Part shown: piece by piece, positions 51,300-60,264 of the stretch
Position numbering within the stretch: the stretch's first letter is position 1
How the letters are laid out: every line of letters starts with the position of its first letter
Source: CAZIGK01 sp964538615
GTDB taxonomy: Bacteria > Pseudomonadota > Alphaproteobacteria > Rickettsiales > RI-342
Direction: 5' to 3'
Assembly (NCBI GenBank): GCA_964538615.1
Contig: CAZIGK010000006.1
Coordinates: 1-64,000, forward strand
DNA length: 64,000 nucleotides
Notes under the pieces: model-generated
The model's database searches: none
Told to the model about the DNA's origin: nothing
Seen by the model: only the letters and a program-made list of their open reading frames with translations
Program-made: the position numbers and the translations under genes

Positions 51300-51373
51300 A
51301 ATATCATTATCCCTGTTATCATTTTGATATGTTTTTATGAGGAAAGATTAAGCAAGGCTAACCATCAACGCAA

Positions 51374-51408
51374 GAAAAAACCCTCCATGCCTGGCATAGA
51401 GGGTTTTT
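51374..51408 (-). terminator. Intrinsic terminator after ompW
   Basis: AAAAAACCCTC, inner ATGCC/GGCAT and GAGGGTTTTT form a strong hairpin with T-runs on both strands, about 55 bases after the ompW stop on the minus strand. Confidence 0.88.
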
Positions 51409-51461
51409 CGTATCGGTCAGATCATCGGCCTGTGGCCTAAGATCTTGTAACACATGGACGA

Positions 51462-52085
51462 CTAGAAGCGGTAACCGACCCCGGCACCAATCACCCATGG
51501 GTTAATGTCAACATCACCGGTAATGGTACCGTTGCCAACGTTTACATCCGTCGTGATCCAGATTTTTTTGATGTCTGCGTTGATCACCCAACGGTCATCC
51601 ACGGCGTAGTCAAAACCGACTTGCAGCGCAGGGCCGAAGCTTGGCTTGTAGTTGACATCCAGCCCGCTGGAGCCGTCTTTCTGGTCAAAGAACAGGGTGT
51701 AGTTCAGACCCGCGCCCACATATGGGGTGAAGGCAGAATCATTCAAGAAGTGGTATTGCAGGGTGACGGTAGGAGGCAGCAGCCAGATATCGCCCAGATC
51801 TGCATTCACGCCGCCTTTAGCGGTCACCTGATGCGGGGTAATGCCGGCAATGGCTTCAACTGCAATATTTGGAGTGAAGAAGTAGGAGAGATCCAACTCT
51901 GGTACAACGGTGGTGGAGATGCTGGTATCGGTTGTGGCAGCAGAGAGATTGTCATCATCCTGTGGTGCAACCGCAATACCACGCAGGCGTACCAGCCAGT
52001 CGTAGTTGTTTTCTGCGGCCATAGCAGGCGCTACAGCATGAGTGAAACTGGCCAGAACGGTTGCCAACATCAGGGTCTTTTTCAT
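51462..52085 (-). CDS. ompW: OmpW-family outer membrane protein
   Basis: A 207-residue eight-strand beta barrel. The signal peptide ends near MAA-ENN (residue 23). WLVRLRGIAVAPQDDD, FFTPNIAVEAIAG, PTVTLQYHFLNDSAFTPYVG, AGLNYTLFFDQ and the terminal aromatic (GVGYRF, a BAM signal) are family marks. ATG 52085 has GGAG at good spacing; a longer frame reaches upstream through the promoter region. The upstream region holds a Crp-type palindrome and a good -10. OmpW transport or stress roles vary between species. Confidence 0.92.
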   Translation of the reverse strand: MKKTLMLATVLASFTHAVAPAMAAENNYDWLVRLRGIAVAPQDDDNLSAATTDTSISTTVVPELDLSYFFTPNIAVEAIAGITPHQVTAKGGVNADLGDIWLLPPTVTLQYHFLNDSAFTPYVGAGLNYTLFFDQKDGSSGLDVNYKPSFGPALQVGFDYAVDDRWVINADIKKIWITTDVNVGNGTITGDVDINPWVIGAGVGYRF

Positions 52086-52386
52086 GGGAAGGGACTCCAT
52101 CAAGAGAACATAAAAAAAGTATAAAAATGCATTACAATGCTGTGACTGATAATGCAAATCCTTCCCGCAAGGGGTGTGACGAAAATCACACCCGAACCTC
52201 AAACAGGCCGTGGTTTCCCCATATCAACGGTTTTCATGTTGTTTTGTGGCCAAGCGTTGCAAAAAGGTCACATTTGTGATGGCGCAGATACCGTCTGGTG
52301 GGTGAATTAGCGGAGGACAAAAAGCACGTTGCAGAGTAAGGTTTGAGCTATTGAGTTGAAACAAATCAGCGCAGGATGTTCCATTG
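52086..52386. other. Divergent control region between ompW and the ABC operon
   Basis: No gene lies here. It carries the ompW -10 TATACT (minus strand, 52118-52123), a Crp-type palindrome, and a second, tighter inverted repeat TCACA-TT-TGTGA at 52268-52279, nearer the hlyD-like gene. No strong -35 is seen at 17 bases from TATACT, which fits activator dependence. Confidence 0.55.
52172..52193. promoter_or_regulatory. Crp/Fnr-type operator upstream of ompW
   Basis: GGGTGTGA-CGAAAA-TCACACCC is a perfect eight-pair inverted repeat containing TGTGA-N6-TCACA, the exact Crp half-site pair. Its centre is about 62 bases above the ompW -10 box, a distance typical of class I activation. The regulator could be a Crp or other Crp-family member. 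Confidence 0.7.
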
Positions 52387-53430
52387 ATGCAGAGGACAGG
52401 CTCCCGTTGGATGGGCATAGGGTTGTTGGCACTGGCTCTGATCAGTGGCATGTATTACGTGGCACAAGGCCGCACCCCGACGGTACAGGGCGCGTTCCCG
52501 CAACGAGGCGATGTGGTGCAGGCGGTGTATGCCACGGGTACCGTGGAAGCCACAGTGATGTTGCCGATTGCCCCCCGCAATACCGCACGGTTGATGGAGC
52601 TGCATGCAGATGAAGGCAGCCAGGTGCAAAAAGGGGCATTACTGGCACAACTGGAAGACCATGACCTGTTACAGACATTGCATGAATTGGAAGCAAGAGA
52701 GGACTATGCCCACCGTGAACTGGAGCGCAAAGAACGCTTGCAGGCACGCGGGGTCGCTGCACGGGAAACACTGGATCAGGCACGCACGGAATGGAAAGCA
52801 GCCAGTGCTGCCGTAAAACGGGCACAAACCCAACTGAACTACATGAAATTGCTGGCACCGGAAGATGGGCGCATTATCCGCCGGGATGGAGAAATAGGTC
52901 AATTAATTCCGGCGAATCAACCTGTTTTCTGGATGGCCTGTTGTGCGCCGTTACGGGTGAGTGCGGATGTGGATGAGGAGGATATTCCGCTGGTGCAACC
53001 GGGACAGAAGGTCTTCATCCGGGCGGATGCTTTTCCCGGTCAGGTGTTTCACGGGCAGGTGCAGGCCATTACCCCCAAAGGCGACCCGGTGGCGAGAAGT
53101 TATCGGGTTCGGATTGGTTTTCATACGCCCGATGTGCCGCTATGGATTGGTATGACGGCAGAAGTGAATATCATCACCCGCGAGAAAAAAAACGCCCTGC
53201 TGGTGCCGCGCTCGGCCATACAGGAGGCACAACAACGGGCAGACACACAGGAGACAACCCTGTGGGTGGTGAATGCTTCAGGCAGATTGCAGCGGCAAGC
53301 TGTTACGCTGGGGGTTCAGGGCGACGAGCAGGTAGAAGTGACCGCAGGCATCCATGAACAGACGCAAATTGTTCACCAAAAACCGGATGACCTGAACGAA
53401 GGCGATGTGGTGCGACTGGTGAAACCATAA
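52387..53430 (+). CDS. HlyD-like periplasmic adaptor (membrane fusion protein)
   Basis: A 347-residue adaptor with an N-terminal membrane anchor (MGIGLLALALISGMYYVA), a barrel-sandwich half (YATGTVEATVMLPIAPRNTA), a helical hairpin (residues 95-145), LLAPEDGRIIRRDGEIGQLI and a beta-barrel C-terminus (VPRSAIQEA). It is the first gene of an operon with a MacB/LolC-like permease and an ATPase, so the three form a DevBCA/MacAB-type exporter, perhaps using TolC (61556). ATG 52387 is preferred; a TTG one codon upstream shares the frame. Confidence 0.85.
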   Translation: MQRTGSRWMGIGLLALALISGMYYVAQGRTPTVQGAFPQRGDVVQAVYATGTVEATVMLPIAPRNTARLMELHADEGSQVQKGALLAQLEDHDLLQTLHELEAREDYAHRELERKERLQARGVAARETLDQARTEWKAASAAVKRAQTQLNYMKLLAPEDGRIIRRDGEIGQLIPANQPVFWMACCAPLRVSADVDEEDIPLVQPGQKVFIRADAFPGQVFHGQVQAITPKGDPVARSYRVRIGFHTPDVPLWIGMTAEVNIITREKKNALLVPRSAIQEAQQRADTQETTLWVVNASGRLQRQAVTLGVQGDEQVEVTAGIHEQTQIVHQKPDDLNEGDVVRLVKP

Positions 53431-53445
53431 CATGGGTGTAGCACT

Positions 53446-54696
53446 GTGAAAATCTTGTGGGATATCGCCTGGCATTATTTATGGGCACGCAAGCGGCAGA
53501 GTGTCGTGTCTCTGCTGGGTATTGTGCTGGGTGTCGGTTTTTTTCTGGCCATTGCCGGTCTGATGCGAGGCTCCGAGCAGGATTTTGTCCGCCGTCTGGT
53601 GGATAACTCGCCGCATGTGACCATGTATGATGAATATCGGCAGGCCAAACCGCAACCGGTTAACCAGCGATACCCGGCAGGAACGCTGATAGAATTACGC
53701 AGCCTGAAGCCACAGTATGAGGTGCGGGGGATTCGCGGGTATCAACAGATATTGCAGCAGTTGCGTCGTGAGGCTGGAGTGCGTGCGGCGGGTGTCCTGA
53801 GTGGGCAGGCATTGGTGAGCTTCGCCGGGCGGGATGTTGCTATACAGCTCAGCGGCATGGTGCCGGAAGATGTGCGGAACGTCACCACTATCGAAAATTA
53901 TATGCGTCAGGGCAGTGTGGAAGACCTGATGGCCAACCGAAACGGCATCATTGTTGGGAAGGAACTATTACGCAAACTTTCTTTGCAATATGGCGATAAT
54001 CTTACCGTCTCCGCGCCGAATGGGCAGGTACGTACCTTCCAAATTATTGGAGTGTTTCGTACCGGACAAGTGCAGTATGATGCATCGCAGGCATTTATTG
54101 ACCTGAAACGCCAGCAGGCACTGATGAACCGTCCGAACCGCATCAACAGCCTCATCATCAAGCTGCCAGAACCTACCAGTGCCCACGCGGTCGCCCGGCA
54201 ACTGGAGCGGCAATTTGGCTACAAGACAGTCTCGTGGCAGGAGGCATCGGAAGATTTGCTGAGTACGCTGGCGATTCGGAATATGATTATGTATTCCGTC
54301 GTGAGTGCTGTTCTGGTGGTGGCCGCCTTTGGCATTTACAATGTCATTTCCACCGTGGCGATGGAAAAACACCGGGATATTGCCATCCTTAAATCTATGG
54401 GATTTACCGCAAAGGATGTGCGGCGTATTTTTCTCTGGCAGGGAACCGCGCTGGGTATTTTAGGGTGCGCCAGCGGTATTCCTCTTGGCCTCGCGATGAT
54501 GTGGGGGCTGACCCGCCTGACCATTCAACCGCCAGGGCTGGATGAGCCGGTCAACCTGCCGATGGACTGGAGTTACCCCGCATTTGTGATCGCCGCTGTC
54601 TTTGCGCTCACCTCCGCGATGGTGGCGGCATGGCTACCAGCCCGAAAGGCATCATCTGTTTTGCCAGTGGATATTTTACGTGGAGGCAGCGGATGA
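53446..54696 (+). CDS. ABC transporter permease, MacB/LolC/FtsX type
   Basis: A 416-residue membrane protein with the four-helix layout of the FtsX/MacB superfamily: one N-terminal segment (SVVSLLGIVLGVGFFLAIAG), a large periplasmic domain (about residues 45-280), and three C-terminal segments (MIMYSVVSAVLVVAAFGIYN, then ILGCASGIPLGLAMMWG and the last at 380). AMEKHRDIAILKSMGF is the typical coupling helix. GTG 53446 is the start, 15 bases after the adaptor stop; no strong ribosome site. The stop overlaps the ATPase start (ATGA). Such systems export lipoproteins, glycolipids or drugs. Confidence 0.87.
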   Translation: MKILWDIAWHYLWARKRQSVVSLLGIVLGVGFFLAIAGLMRGSEQDFVRRLVDNSPHVTMYDEYRQAKPQPVNQRYPAGTLIELRSLKPQYEVRGIRGYQQILQQLRREAGVRAAGVLSGQALVSFAGRDVAIQLSGMVPEDVRNVTTIENYMRQGSVEDLMANRNGIIVGKELLRKLSLQYGDNLTVSAPNGQVRTFQIIGVFRTGQVQYDASQAFIDLKRQQALMNRPNRINSLIIKLPEPTSAHAVARQLERQFGYKTVSWQEASEDLLSTLAIRNMIMYSVVSAVLVVAAFGIYNVISTVAMEKHRDIAILKSMGFTAKDVRRIFLWQGTALGILGCASGIPLGLAMMWGLTRLTIQPPGLDEPVNLPMDWSYPAFVIAAVFALTSAMVAAWLPARKASSVLPVDILRGGSG

Positions 54697-55385
54697 GCTT
54701 ACCCCCTCTGTTGCAATGTGAAAAGCTAACCCGGCGTTTGGAAGGGGATGTTCCTGTAACACTGGTACGGGATATTTCTCTCTCTATTGCGGCGGGTGAA
54801 TGTGTGGCGATTGTGGGGCCTTCTGGTTCTGGCAAGTCATCGCTGTTGTATTTATTGGGTCTGCTGGATCGGCAAACAGCGGGGGAAATCTGGCTGGAGG
54901 GAGTCTCCACCAGCCCGTTGCACGATGATGCACTGGCCGCAATGAGATTAGCAAAACTGGGCTTTATCTTTCAGTTTCACTTCCTGTTGCCAGAGTTTAC
55001 CGCATTGGAAAACGTGATGTTACCCATGCGACGTCTGGGCCAAAAAAGCGAATCCGCCATGCGTGAGCATGGGCTGGCATTGCTGGCGGATTTGGGGCTG
55101 GAAGGGCAGGAAAACAAACGCCCGAAGCAGCTTTCCGGCGGGCAATGCCAACGGGTAGCCATTGCCCGTGCGCTGGCCAATGACCCGTTACTCTTGTTAG
55201 GAGATGAACCCACAGGAAATCTGGACACGGCATCCAGCGAAAACGTGCAGACGATTCTGCGGGATTTGGCACACAAGCAGAACCGCGGGGTTCTGGTCGT
55301 CACCCATGACCCACATTTTGCACAAACCGCTGACCGGGTGATTACGCTGGTAGACGGGCTATTGGTCTCTGCCTCTCAGGGGTGA
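54693..55385 (+). CDS. ABC transporter ATP-binding protein, LolD/MacB type
   Basis: A 230-residue ATPase with Walker A GPSGSGKSS, signature LSGGQCQRVAIARAL, Walker B LLLLGDEPTGNLD and the switch His in VVTHD. The Q-loop is FIFQFHFLLPEFTALENV, typical of LolD/MacB. GGAGG precedes ATG 54693, which overlaps the permease stop. It energises the adaptor-permease pair upstream. Confidence 0.93.
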   Translation: MSLPPLLQCEKLTRRLEGDVPVTLVRDISLSIAAGECVAIVGPSGSGKSSLLYLLGLLDRQTAGEIWLEGVSTSPLHDDALAAMRLAKLGFIFQFHFLLPEFTALENVMLPMRRLGQKSESAMREHGLALLADLGLEGQENKRPKQLSGGQCQRVAIARALANDPLLLLGDEPTGNLDTASSENVQTILRDLAHKQNRGVLVVTHDPHFAQTADRVITLVDGLLVSASQG

Positions 55386-55415
55386 GCCTTTCTTCCCCGT
55401 CCTTAACGATAGCAC

Positions 55416-56915
55416 TTATGCGCGGGTAGGCATTGTCTGCAAGACCCGTTGCATATCCTCTGCCAGCGTGGTGAGCTGTGTATCTATCGGCAACCCTTCT
55501 GCTTTAGCGCGGCGCAGGCTTTTCGCGGCTTCGTGGTTGAAGTCACGTTCCCCTGAAAGGGCATCCGCAGGGGTGGCGGCAACCGCAGCCAGTTTATGTT
55601 GCAGGTGCATCAGTTTTTGTTCATGGCCTTCCGCGTCCCAGAGTTGGGTATCTGCCTGCCAGAACTGGGCTTCTGTCAGACGACCGGAAGCAACCAATGT
55701 TTGTAACTGCTCCCGGATGCTGGCTTCACGCTCTGGTACGGTGGGGGTGGGCTTCCCCGCTTTGGCATCTTTTCCAGCCTGTGCGTCCCGCATGAGGGGA
55801 AGATGCGTTATGCGCCCCAGCAGGGCAATGTCTATCTTTTCCCATGCCAGAGCGGAAAGGGTGTGAATGATGGGCGCAAACAGCCCATATGCTTGTGCGG
55901 GTGCTTCCGCCGCCTGCCGAACACGGGATTCTGTTTTATGTGGAAACGTATGCGCCACATGCTGCGCCATGTGTGTTTGTTCTTCATCCGGAGTCATGGG
56001 AACGGGCTGGCCATTCATGCTGTTGGGCTTGGTTTGCCCTATATAGGCGGCACGGCCATGTTGCAAGCCGGTAGACATTTCTACCCGTTGCGTGAATTCC
56101 AATGCAGAATGTTGCGATTGCTCTCTCTCCCATTGCACAATCAATGCCCCCAATGCATCCGCAATGGCAGGTAGATGGCGCTGAAGATGCTGACGGAATT
56201 GTTTATGCTCATCATGCCACCAGCGATTTGTGGCGTCTAATTGCAGGGGCGGTAATGGCTGGGTTGGTATTTCCCCTCCCCCGATGGCGTAATAGAACAT
56301 CCATTTATCCAGCAGCATCTCTTGCTGCGCGGGTTGCAGGGCACCGCTTTGCAGTAACGGTTGCAGGTAATGACGGATGGCGTCTTTAGCGATGGTTTCT
56401 TCATCCAGGTGCTTGGCTTGTTCATCCGTGGCCAGTCCGTGGGCGGTGGCCAGCTCGCCATGAATTTCCCCTAAATCATGTACCAGAATGGAGCGCATGA
56501 GAGTTTGCGCCACCCACTGGCCGGAGGCGGCTGCAAGGTCTGTGCCGCTTTTTTCCAGCTTATCCATCACGGACATGAGTACCAGTAGGGTGTGAAGCGC
56601 GGGGTTCACCTCATAGATTTGAGGCATCCCCGCGTGTTCACCAAAACGACGAACCGAGGATAACCGATAAAATAACTGGCCGAACATCTCGACTTCCAGA
56701 TCCGAGAGGCGGAGGCCTGCATAGCGTTCGTTCAGTTTGTGAAAAACACGGACCCAATGCTGTGCAGTGATGGTTTTGTCAGCCTGTGGACGGTTGAATT
56801 CGTCGTCATCTCCAAACAACAGATATTCTTCCAGTTGGTTGCGCAGATTGGCATAGGTTTCATCCTGCGCAATGGGGGCATTGTCGTAAAAGGCGTGGGT
56901 GGGGTCTTGGGTCAT
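55416..56915 (-). CDS. Orphan HD-domain-like protein
   Basis: A 499-residue soluble protein I cannot assign to a family. Residues 100-200 look like an HD metal-dependent phosphohydrolase: ALHTLLVLMSVMDKLEK (His108), then ILVHDLGEIHGEL with the His146-Asp147 doublet. Helical sequence follows, with an Asp/Ala-rich C-terminal part (REASIREQLQTLVASGRLTE, and SGERDFNHEAAKSLRRAKAE). GGGAG precedes the ATG. It converges on the ABC operon with 30 bases between. Substrate and role unknown; compare the HD half of the fusion at 19078. Confidence 0.75.
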   Translation of the reverse strand: MTQDPTHAFYDNAPIAQDETYANLRNQLEEYLLFGDDDEFNRPQADKTITAQHWVRVFHKLNERYAGLRLSDLEVEMFGQLFYRLSSVRRFGEHAGMPQIYEVNPALHTLLVLMSVMDKLEKSGTDLAAASGQWVAQTLMRSILVHDLGEIHGELATAHGLATDEQAKHLDEETIAKDAIRHYLQPLLQSGALQPAQQEMLLDKWMFYYAIGGGEIPTQPLPPLQLDATNRWWHDEHKQFRQHLQRHLPAIADALGALIVQWEREQSQHSALEFTQRVEMSTGLQHGRAAYIGQTKPNSMNGQPVPMTPDEEQTHMAQHVAHTFPHKTESRVRQAAEAPAQAYGLFAPIIHTLSALAWEKIDIALLGRITHLPLMRDAQAGKDAKAGKPTPTVPEREASIREQLQTLVASGRLTEAQFWQADTQLWDAEGHEQKLMHLQHKLAAVAATPADALSGERDFNHEAAKSLRRAKAEGLPIDTQLTTLAEDMQRVLQTMPTRA

Positions 56916-56958
56916 GGTGGTCTCCCTGAACTAGCGTACAACGTTTTGGCGTTGTTTT

Positions 56959-56988
56959 TTGTCTTCATGATCGGCAATTTGCTATAAT
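56959..56988 (+). promoter_or_regulatory. Promoter of the histidine-phosphatase gene
   Basis: TTGTCT (56959-56964) and a consensus TATAAT (56983-56988) are 18 bases apart, and the -10 ends 81 bases before ATG 57070. It is the best sigma-70 match in the window. Confidence 0.65.
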
Positions 56989-57069
56989 CTTTTCTGCAGG
57001 CGCGCATCTCCCCCTGCGGTTGATGCAAACCAAAGGAGTAAGCCTTGTGTATTTAGTCGGATTGATGGA

Positions 57070-58230
57070 ATGAAACAAGCAGATTCCTCAGTGGCATCCT
57101 TACTGCTGCCACGCAATATCCCTCTGCAACAGATAGCGGATGCATGGGGTATGGATGTGCCAACATTGTTACAGGCCGCAGAAGAGCGCCAGTTGCCGGG
57201 GGATATTACATTTGTACGCCATGCGGAAACCTGGGGTAACCGTTTAAGTCGTCAGACCGGAGAGCCTCTGGCACGGCTGGCGCCTACACCCCTGCCATGG
57301 CTACAGCATCTCCCCGATGCACAGGGAGAAAAACACTGGCATATCGCAGTGGATGCCCGGCAGCAACCGTTGTATGTGGACGCCTGTAGCCATTGGGCGA
57401 TGGACGCCCATCGCTATTTGGCGGAAGCTTTACCCGACTGGACAGAACGCCATGAAGGACGCTGTTTCCGGATGACGCGGGAAGGTATGCAGGCTGCGAT
57501 GCATCTGGCGGCGGATTGGTGGCAGGGCTGGCAGCAGCGACAGGGCGAAACTTCCCCCTCTATCCAGACGTCTGCCCTGTTACGAGCACAATGGACCGCA
57601 CGGATGTGGGTACAGAACCGACACATGCAGCCGCAGATGATACCACATGTGGAAGAACGGCATTTTGGGCTGCATCTTTCCCGGCAGCCGTTGCATCAGC
57701 TTCCTGAACTGGCAGTGAAACACGGATTTCAGGTACGACAGTTACACCGGATTCCCTTTATCTGGCCACCACACACCCAGCATGAACATGTGTTTGAAAA
57801 ATGGCTACAGGGTGAGGCGTTCAGCCAGTTGCCTGCACGGGTGTTGCGCTGGCTGCCCACCTTGCGAAACGGGATTGTGATTTTGCATGGTGACCTGTGG
57901 CAGGGTGGATTGTTGCCGGTGTTATGGAATAAACCCGCTGGCATCTGGTTACGCAGCCGCCATTTCCACCCGCGCAACCTGTGCCATGTACGGCTGGATA
58001 TGAACCATTGGATATTGGCACGCGCTGCAGCCGAATCCGGGCAACCGGATGCCCTTCGCACGATGCGGCAGGACTGGCAGGCACAAACCGCACGCGCCAA
58101 CCGCTGGAGTTCCGTCATGCATCGGCAAGAGGTACAGCAGGCTCGCTTACAGCAAGGCTTGCAGCAGGCACGCGAGGTACGCATCCGTCAACCAGAGCCA
58201 ATTTGCTGGATGCCACTATCCGATGCGTGA
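57070..58230 (+). CDS. Histidine phosphatase superfamily protein, extended form
   Basis: A 386-residue protein with phosphoglycerate-mutase-like motifs: ITFVRHAETWGNRLS (Arg50-His51), TSALLRAQWTARM as the second Arg region, EERHFG, and IVILHGDLWQGGLL for the second His. The order and spacing fit the histidine phosphatase fold, but the protein is about 180 residues longer than usual members. An N-terminal 45-residue helical piece (IPLQQIADAWGMDVPTLLQA) resembles a small helix-turn-helix, and a charged Gln/Arg tail ends the protein. It stands alone behind a good promoter. Substrate unknown. Confidence 0.75.
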   Translation: MKQADSSVASLLLPRNIPLQQIADAWGMDVPTLLQAAEERQLPGDITFVRHAETWGNRLSRQTGEPLARLAPTPLPWLQHLPDAQGEKHWHIAVDARQQPLYVDACSHWAMDAHRYLAEALPDWTERHEGRCFRMTREGMQAAMHLAADWWQGWQQRQGETSPSIQTSALLRAQWTARMWVQNRHMQPQMIPHVEERHFGLHLSRQPLHQLPELAVKHGFQVRQLHRIPFIWPPHTQHEHVFEKWLQGEAFSQLPARVLRWLPTLRNGIVILHGDLWQGGLLPVLWNKPAGIWLRSRHFHPRNLCHVRLDMNHWILARAAAESGQPDALRTMRQDWQAQTARANRWSSVMHRQEVQQARLQQGLQQAREVRIRQPEPICWMPLSDA

Positions 58231-58249
58231 TGCGCAAGCGCGGCTTCGG

Positions 58250-60193
58250 TTACTTGCCGGGCGTGGCGACAGGCAATGCTAGCGGTGGCTCAACAGGTGC
58301 CGGTGCTTCTTCGGACGTATGACGGGTTGCCGCCGAAGCTTTTTTGGCAGGAGACACCCAAATACCAGAGGCAGGAACCGCCCGTGGAGCCGTGACGACC
58401 AGTTGCCCGGTCACGGTGGCAGGCGTTTCCGCATTGGCAGCCGCAGGCATCGCCGCTTGTGGAGAAGCAAGAGTCGCCATGCCGCCTTGTGTGGGCAGCA
58501 TAATCATGGTTGGCTGCATCATGGTTGGCACGGTCGCGCCTTGCAGGGTGACGGCCGAAAGGGGTGACGCAGTGGCCTGTGCTGGTTGTGGCAGTTGAAT
58601 ATCTGGCAGGCGCTCGCCTTGTTTCAGGTAGTGACTTTGAATCGCGGCCAGAACCGCAGGGTCAGAACTGGAGGCAGCACTGCCCATAGCCAGAGGTGAT
58701 GCCTGTTGTTCATCGCGACGGCTGAGAAAGGTAGCGGCTATATCATCCGGATCGTCTGACAGGGTTTCTTCCACATGGGCGGTCAGCGTGGCCTGCACAC
58801 CCGGCTTAAAGCGAGGCGCGGGGATAAAATCCCGCCCCAGTTGTGGCTCCGTCTCAGCGGTTGCTTCAGCGGCAATCAGACCTTCCGGCAGTTCTGCGGT
58901 AAGATGTTGCATTTCCTCAGCGGCATCTGCCATGAGTTGCTGATGTTCATCACCCAGTGGCGGTTCTTCCATCATAGGCTGCAAGGCGGCACCCCCGCCC
59001 ATGGTCACAGGCTGATAGCGGGAAAGAAGCTGCATCATCTGCTGGTCGCCACGCTGGTTAGCCAGCATGAAAGGCGTGCTGTAGCCGGCGTCTGCCACAT
59101 CGGTACGCGCACCGGCCTGCAGTAAGGCTTCCACCAATTGCGGCAACCCTGTGAGTACCGCCATGTGCAACGCAGTCATACCTTGCACATTCAGCCCATC
59201 CGTTGTAGCGCCACGGGCGAGCAACAGGCGCAGCACATCCAGTTGACCATAGCGCACCGCATGCATGACGGGGGTATCGCCCCATTCGTTGCGGGCATTG
59301 GGGTTCATGCCATAATGCGACAGGTAGGCAATCACGCCTTTCTGGTCACCGCGTGCGATGGCAGAAAAGAACTCCGAATAATTTTGGGCCGTATCCGCCA
59401 CGGGTGGCAGATGCGCATTGCTGCGATCTCCCGCTTGCAGTTCCGGATAGGCCGCACCGGATTGCACATTCAGGTAGGGGTTTTGCAACGGATAGACCCC
59501 TGTATTGCCATGAACAGGCACATCTTTCGCATCCTGATACCCGCCGCGCACGGCCATGGCCTCACGCTGGTTTTGCATAATGGGGCTGCGACGCTGCTGG
59601 TATCGGCTGGCATGACGACCCGCACGACCAGATGCTTTAGCTTGACGAGCAGGACGTGTGCCAACGACCTCGCGAGCGGCAGGTTCCTGTGTGGTCACAG
59701 AGCTTGTAGCGGCAGGGGTCGTGGGTTGCGCTGGCTGAAATGCCTGCTCCAGTTGCTGTTGAGGGGTTGGGGGAAGGGGCAGCGTGAGATCCCCCTGCGG
59801 CTGAGGCGGCAACGGCGAGGCCAGTTCCTGCGAACTGACGGGTGCCGCGGATGGCAGAGGCGGCACTGGAGATGCAGAGGGTGCCGCCATGGTGTTCATG
59901 GTGTTATTTGCGGCGGAAGGCAACGGCGGCACATCCGAAAACAGTTCATCTACCGCATTGGCGGATGGAACCGAAGGTGCCGGAGGAAGGGGCATGCCAG
60001 CGGGTGAGGATGGTGACGCCGCAGGTGTATCCAGAAGAGGAGGTAATTCCGCAGCCTGTAGGTTGTGAGACAGAGGCATGGCCGCCAGCAATGCGCTGAT
60101 AGCACAGCAACGCAACCACGAACTACGGGAATTGCCCACACGTTCTTTACCCTTCATTAACACTATTGTGTTTAATCTATGGTGCCCAGTCAT
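58250..60193 (-). CDS. Exported Pro-rich protein with ankyrin repeats
   Basis: A 647-residue protein. ATG 60193 has AAGAGG seven bases upstream, and a long signal peptide ends near residue 48 (LQA-AEL); the ATG at 60157 is an alternative. After a Pro/Ser-rich region with PPLP motifs and a basic patch (RAGRHASRYQQRR), residues 285-390 form three to four ankyrin repeats: FFSAIARGDQKGVIAYLSHY, GDTPVMHAVRYGQLDVLRLL, GMTALHMAVLTGLPQLVEAL. A long low-complexity C-terminal region follows. Ankyrin repeats suggest protein binding, here probably in the periplasm or outside. It lies directly downstream of popZ, where many alphaproteobacteria have valS. Confidence 0.8.
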   Translation of the reverse strand: MTGHHRLNTIVLMKGKERVGNSRSSWLRCCAISALLAAMPLSHNLQAAELPPLLDTPAASPSSPAGMPLPPAPSVPSANAVDELFSDVPPLPSAANNTMNTMAAPSASPVPPLPSAAPVSSQELASPLPPQPQGDLTLPLPPTPQQQLEQAFQPAQPTTPAATSSVTTQEPAAREVVGTRPARQAKASGRAGRHASRYQQRRSPIMQNQREAMAVRGGYQDAKDVPVHGNTGVYPLQNPYLNVQSGAAYPELQAGDRSNAHLPPVADTAQNYSEFFSAIARGDQKGVIAYLSHYGMNPNARNEWGDTPVMHAVRYGQLDVLRLLLARGATTDGLNVQGMTALHMAVLTGLPQLVEALLQAGARTDVADAGYSTPFMLANQRGDQQMMQLLSRYQPVTMGGGAALQPMMEEPPLGDEHQQLMADAAEEMQHLTAELPEGLIAAEATAETEPQLGRDFIPAPRFKPGVQATLTAHVEETLSDDPDDIAATFLSRRDEQQASPLAMGSAASSSDPAVLAAIQSHYLKQGERLPDIQLPQPAQATASPLSAVTLQGATVPTMMQPTMIMLPTQGGMATLASPQAAMPAAANAETPATVTGQLVVTAPRAVPASGIWVSPAKKASAATRHTSEEAPAPVEPPLALPVATPGK

Positions 60194-60264
60194 ATGCGTA
60201 CCTCTTGTACTAACGTCAAAAAAACACGTGGGAGAGGATATAAGGTAACACGCCTTGTATCTCC

